15,892 nucleotides of DNA from Chloroflexota bacterium (GTDB taxonomy: Bacteria > Chloroflexota > Dehalococcoidia > Lucifugimonadales > JADFKI01). This document shows, piece by piece, positions 13,336 through 15,892 of the stretch; the first letter of the stretch is position 1, and each line of letters opens with the position of its first letter. The position numbers and the translations under genes are program-made. Under the pieces are notes generated by a model. That model was not told the origin of the DNA and searched no databases. It worked only from the letters and a program-made list of their open reading frames with translations. The stretch is taken from contig JAGGDZ010000001.1 in assembly GCA_024648655.1 (NCBI GenBank), positions 1 through 15,892 of the forward strand. Direction: 5' to 3'.

Positions 13336-13656
13336 ATGACTACCTTGAATATCTTTATAGCCACGAGCCTGCATAGCCACGAGCCTGCGGAGGTTCAGGA
13401 GATACGGCTGCGTAGGCACGCTTTCAGGATTTGGGATGAGCAGCCTACTCCAGTGCCTAATCCTGCTTCAGCGGCAGGGGATGCGAATACCTTTGAGAAC
13501 AGGATGATGTACATGTTGCGTCCTAAATCTTGGTTCGGTAAGGTGAACTTTAGGAAGTCTATAAGCCATATGATCAGCTCAGGGGCGACCTTAAGGGAGC
13601 TTACAGACGCAGTCGGGCAGGATGCCGCAACGCAATACATCGAGGACCGAAGGTGA
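13336..13656 (+). CDS. Small phage-like protein, probably frameshifted at its 5' end
   Basis: An intact 106-aa frame runs from the ATG at 13336, but that ATG has no spaced ribosome-binding site. A better start is the ATG at 13314, which overlaps the stop of the previous gene (TGATG) and encodes MCGTCYEDDYLEYLYSHEPA before hitting TAG. A 16-bp tandem duplication (13357-13388) separates the two frames. Removing one unit joins them into a single protein that continues EVQEIRLRRHAFRIWDEQ and ends at the TGA at 13654-13656. The C-terminal part has a helix-rich segment (SISHMISSGATLRELTDAVG) that could be a small DNA- or protein-binding fold. No family recognised. Confidence 0.45.
   Translation: MTTLNIFIATSLHSHEPAEVQEIRLRRHAFRIWDEQPTPVPNPASAAGDANTFENRMMYMLRPKSWFGKVNFRKSISHMISSGATLRELTDAVGQDAATQYIEDRR
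13357..13388. repeat. 16-bp exact tandem duplication causing a frameshift
   Basis: ATAGCCACGAGCCTGC is present twice head to tail (13357-13372, 13373-13388). Since 16 is not a multiple of 3 it shifts the frame of the gene starting at 13314 and brings TAG into frame. Confidence 0.95.
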
Positions 13657-13964
13657 TGCTGTATTTCAGTATAGCTGGGTTACTGTACATCCCTATCCAA
13701 ATTGGAATATATGTGATCGTCGGGATGACTGCGGCTATATTTCAGCCCAGCGTACTCTCAAACGTTTACATAAACAACTACATAACCTTGGTAACCCTAC
13801 CATTTTTGATGTTGGTGTCAGCCGCGTACATCTACGCAGTAAAACGAAAACGCGAACGAATACGACAAGTTGCGCTGAATCTCTTTGTGGTGTTTGTGAT
13901 ACATCTAATTGGCTCATTGGCTTGGCCTTATATCGAGCCTCTTCTGAGTCAAGCGCGCAATTAG
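13656..13964 (+). CDS. Small membrane protein with three predicted spans, phage-like operon
   Basis: 102 aa from the ATG at 13656, which overlaps the previous stop as TGATG (a GTG one codon earlier is possible). Three hydrophobic stretches are visible, at about residues 2-26, 40-62 and 73-95. A basic loop, VKRKRERIRQ, lies between the second and third. The size and layout would fit a holin or a superinfection-exclusion protein, but there is no family signature, so this is only a suggestion. The base composition is clearly more AT-rich than that of the flanking genes. A terminator follows 40 bp later. Confidence 0.5.
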   Translation: MLYFSIAGLLYIPIQIGIYVIVGMTAAIFQPSVLSNVYINNYITLVTLPFLMLVSAAYIYAVKRKRERIRQVALNLFVVFVIHLIGSLAWPYIEPLLSQARN

Positions 13965-14003
13965 ACTGGCAATCGTTCCGTGGTGGAGCCTATCGATAGA
14001 AAC

Positions 14004-14058
14004 GAAGAAGCCCTCGATGTAGTGCCGAAGATGGTTGCACTTGTCGGGGGCTTCTTTC
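14004..14058 (+). terminator. Intrinsic terminator of the small-gene operon, diverged relative of the cassette terminators
   Basis: GAAGAAGCCCTCGA (14004-14017) pairs over 14 bp, two of them G-U, with TCGGGGGCTTCTTT (14044-14057). An inner stem is AGTGC/GCACT (14021-14025, 14037-14041), and the apex contains GCCGAAGATGG, like the GCCGAAGACGG of the two cassette copies. It ends the operon of small genes 40 bp after the last stop. Confidence 0.8.
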
Positions 14059-14090
14059 ATTACATATCCCTAACATATTCCTAATTTCTC

Positions 14091-14119
14091 TTGACATTAT
14101 GAAACAACCGTGCTAATTT
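14091..14119 (+). promoter_or_regulatory. Promoter within cassette copy 2
   Basis: TTGACA (14091-14096), a 17-bp spacer ending in TGC, and TAATTT (14114-14119) form a promoter with an extended -10. It is closer to consensus than copy 1 (TGACTT). The predicted start is near 14126. Confidence 0.5.
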
Positions 14120-14125
14120 GCTTGT

Positions 14126-14221
14126 GTAGTTGAATATCCGCTCCGAGACGGAGCCTTCCACTGAGGGTGAAGAAGCCCCCGAATTCGTGGCCGAAGACGG
14201 CCCCGCGAGTCGGGGGCTTTT
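14126..14221 (+). ncRNA. Putative structured leader/small RNA, copy 2
   Basis: The same three stem-loops as copy 1 are present; the first is GCTCCG-AGA-CGGAGC (14140-14154). It would form the leader of the protease-capsid mRNA if the terminator is bypassed, or a free small RNA if it is not. Confidence 0.35.
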
Positions 14222-14222
14222 T
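14173..14222 (+). terminator. Intrinsic terminator of cassette copy 2
   Basis: The stem is identical to that of copy 1 (AAGCCCCCGA at 14173-14182 with TCGGGGGCTT at 14210-14219) and is followed by a run of five T. It stands directly between a promoter and the capsid frame, where a simple terminator would be self-defeating. Confidence 0.8.
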
Positions 14223-14272
14223 GTGTATGGAGTGGTGTATGGAGTGTATGGAACGGACGGAGGCTTATTTGC

Positions 14273-15892
14273 ATGGACAGACAGGATGAACAAGGTGGGT
14301 CGGAGCAGCGGGTTCGGTCGATGAGCATGGATGTTGTGCGGCGAGAGGCGGTGGACGCAAAGCGGCGCAGCGTGGTCATCGCCGCGAACGACAGGGCGCG
14401 AACGGCGCCTGAGATTGATCTTGCAGGGCTGCGGTTCGACAACTATCGGCGCAATCCGGTGGTGATGTGGGCGCACGACTCGACAGGGCGCTCGCCGTCG
14501 GGCGGGCTGCCAATAGGCAGGACGCTTAGCATCGACCGAGCGGCGGGCGGCGGCATCGTGGCGGAGTTTGAGTTTCTGGAGGAAGACCCGTTCGCGCAGC
14601 GCATACGGAACGCGTGGGACAAGGGATTCCTGCAGGCGGCGTCGATAAGCTGGCTGCCCATGGAGAGCTTGCCCGCCAAGGGCGGCGGCGTGCGGGATGT
14701 GCAGGCGGAACTGCTGGAGTGGTCGATCGTGTCGATTCCGGCGGATCCGGACGCTCTGCGCGAGTCGCACAAGCGCCTGCTGGAATCAGTAATGGAGAAC
14801 GACGGCATTAACATCGATGAACAACCCTTCAACAAGCTCAGGACAGGAATAGACAGAACAAAGAAAGGGAGGATTGCGATGACTACTACTACGGATATTG
14901 AGGGTATCAGGAAGGATCTGGCGGGCATCAATTCGTTCGTGCGGGAGCGGTTCGAGCCGGTGAGTCGCGAGGTGGGACTGCTGCGCGAGGAGACGGAACG
15001 CATCAGTCGCAGTGTGAGCGCCGCGATGGAGCGCGAGCGCAGCGTTCGGCGGAACGCGCTGAGCAGCCACGCGCAGGAGGCGAGTCTGCCGACCGTGCCT
15101 TCGGGCGCATACGCGGGCATGGACATTCTGGACCTTGCGCTGGTGCGGCGGTTCGCGCGCTCGCAGCGGCGCGAAGGCTTCGGGCCGGCGTGGATAGAGC
15201 GCGCGGAGGAGGCGAAGCGGCTGCTGACTGCGAGCATCACGCCCGCTGACATACAGGCGTCGCACTCGGCTGCCGAGCGGCGGCTGGAACGCTGGTTCAG
15301 TGTGGATTCCAAGGATACGGGGCAGTTCCAGGGGTTCAGCCGTCAGCTGCTGGGCGCGATGACGCGGGCGGCGATGGACAGCACGACCGCAGGCAGCGGC
15401 GACGAGCTGGTGGCTACGCTCGAGGCGCGGGAGCTGTGGCAGGATGTGAACCTGCAAACGCTGGTCGCGCCCATCATCCCGACATTCCCGATGCCTTCTA
15501 ACCCGTTTGAGGTGCCGCGTCAGCTGGGGGATGTGAACTTCTTCCCCGGCACGGAGAACACGGCGACGACTGACACCGCACTCGCAACCGGCAGAACTAC
15601 ACTGACCGCATACGAGCTGGTGGGGCAGGTGCCTTACAGCTTCACGCTGGAGGAGGACGGCGTCATCGCCATGCTGCCGGAGATTCGAGCGGGGCTGGTT
15701 CGCAATGTGGCGGAGGTGCTTGACGACATTATCCTGAACGCCGACAGGAGCAAGACTAACAGCATCAATGCGGACGGCGCGAGCATCACCACGAGCACCG
15801 CGGGCAAGGCGCATCGGCTGCTCGGCTACGACGGCATTCTGCACCTGCCGCTGGTGGACAACACATCACAGGCCAACGATCACGACGACAGC
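14273..15892 (+). CDS. HK97-type prohead protease fused in frame to HK97-type major capsid protein, 3'-partial
   Basis: The frame is open for 540 codons to the window edge. I chose the ATG at 14273 because GGAGG ends 9 nt before it; an ATG at 14321 lacks such a site. Residues ~25-170 are a prohead protease (S78-like): the WAHD segment gives His68, GFLQAASISW gives the likely nucleophile at Ser124 or Ser126, and LLEWSIVSIPADPDA is the conserved C-terminal strand. From Met203 a capsid protein follows, with a charged coiled region (delta-domain/scaffold type, about 203-260) and then a capsid fold region (VPYSFTLEEDG, EIRAGLVRNVAEVLDDIIL). No stop separates the two. Met203 has its own strong site, GGGAGGA 6 nt upstream of the ATG at 14879, so free capsid protein may also be made. 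The protease normally cleaves the delta-domain during head maturation. Confidence 0.88.
   Translation, partial: MDRQDEQGGSEQRVRSMSMDVVRREAVDAKRRSVVIAANDRARTAPEIDLAGLRFDNYRRNPVVMWAHDSTGRSPSGGLPIGRTLSIDRAAGGGIVAEFEFLEEDPFAQRIRNAWDKGFLQAASISWLPMESLPAKGGGVRDVQAELLEWSIVSIPADPDALRESHKRLLESVMENDGINIDEQPFNKLRTGIDRTKKGRIAMTTTTDIEGIRKDLAGINSFVRERFEPVSREVGLLREETERISRSVSAAMERERSVRRNALSSHAQEASLPTVPSGAYAGMDILDLALVRRFARSQRREGFGPAWIERAEEAKRLLTASITPADIQASHSAAERRLERWFSVDSKDTGQFQGFSRQLLGAMTRAAMDSTTAGSGDELVATLEARELWQDVNLQTLVAPIIPTFPMPSNPFEVPRQLGDVNFFPGTENTATTDTALATGRTTLTAYELVGQVPYSFTLEEDGVIAMLPEIRAGLVRNVAEVLDDIILNADRSKTNSINADGASITTSTAGKAHRLLGYDGILHLPLVDNTSQANDHDDS
14825..14847. repeat. Dispersed CCCTTCAACAAGCTCAGG repeat at the protease-capsid joint
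   Basis: The repeat encodes PFNKLRTG (residues 185-192) within the linker between the protease and capsid regions. It lies 32 bp before the internal capsid start at 14879 and keeps the frame open. Confidence 0.5.

Larger units (their letters stand above)
14086..14221 (+). repeat. 136-bp promoter-leader-terminator cassette, copy 2
   Basis: Repeat of 12824-12959, offset by exactly 1262 bp and with no insertions or deletions in the 136 bp. It lies 51 bp before the start chosen for the protease-capsid frame. A frame that reads into the copy from a TTG at 14130 is not convincing as a gene. Confidence 0.95.

Noticed and set aside
12824..14221. The two 136-bp repeats as attL/attR sites of an integrated element
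   Set aside because: No integrase or recombinase lies between or beside them in the window, and the capsid gene lies outside the pair. The promoter-terminator content explains the repeats better.
14130..14324. 64-codon plus-strand frame starting in cassette copy 2 and overlapping the capsid start
   Set aside because: It starts at TTG with no ribosome-binding site, runs through a terminator hairpin and diverges from the matching frame of copy 1 after the repeat.
14443..15844. Long minus-strand frames of 289 and 352 codons opposite the capsid gene
   Set aside because: They are Ser/Arg-rich shadow translations with no family features; the plus strand carries protease and capsid motifs without a break.
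1..15892. tRNA, rRNA and CRISPR arrays
   Set aside because: I saw no tRNA cloverleaf, rRNA segment or regularly spaced repeat array on either strand by reading; a dedicated scan was not possible.

Overview
This window looks like bacterial chromosome, GC-rich through most of its length, with a phage-derived segment on its right. I think a Chloroflexota lineage (Dehalococcoidia / SAR202-like) is likely. That rests on overall gene style, a class I aldolase, a Cys-type CcmE, and a dispersed 'CCTTCRACAAGCTCAGG'-type repeat that I associate with such genomes. The assignment is inference, not proof.

Layout. (1) 1-1372, plus strand: the 3' part of a flavin-dependent halogenase-like protein. (2) 1382-2969, minus strand: a short cytochrome c maturation operon, ccmC-ccmD-ccmE, with a good promoter at 3006-3035. 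(3) 3268-4007, plus: a Phd/YefM-VapC-like toxin-antitoxin pair, followed by an 18-bp inverted repeat. (4) 4313-5572, plus: an MFS exporter. (5) 5619-6027, minus: a HicA-HicB toxin-antitoxin pair. (6) 6149-7561, plus: a VAO-type FAD-linked oxidase. (7) 7579-12704, minus: a housekeeping run. In transcription order it is class I fructose-bisphosphate aldolase, an AlkD-like DNA alkylation repair protein, RdgB/HAM1 XTP pyrophosphatase, MoaA, a small coiled protein, RNase HI, MoaC and a possible 50-aa protein. MoaA and MoaC together carry out the first stage of molybdenum cofactor synthesis.

(8) 12824-15892: phage-like DNA. A 136-bp cassette occurs twice with only four mismatches (12824-12959 and 14086-14221). 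Each copy reads as a TTGACA promoter, a short structured leader and a strong intrinsic terminator. The first copy stands before an operon of small genes (13057-13964). The second stands 51 bp before a long frame that encodes an HK97-type prohead protease running without a stop into an HK97-type major capsid protein, cut by the window end. A third, diverged terminator of the same design (14004-14058) closes the small-gene operon. No terminase, portal or integrase gene is seen, and the capsid frame lies about 1.6 kb from the housekeeping aldolase gene.

The best leads are the twice-used promoter-leader-terminator cassette (a possible attenuation or antitermination system for phage operons), the protease-capsid read-through with a dispersed repeat at the joint, a 16-bp tandem duplication that breaks one of the small phage genes, and a CcmE in which the haem-binding histidine is replaced by a CxxxY motif.
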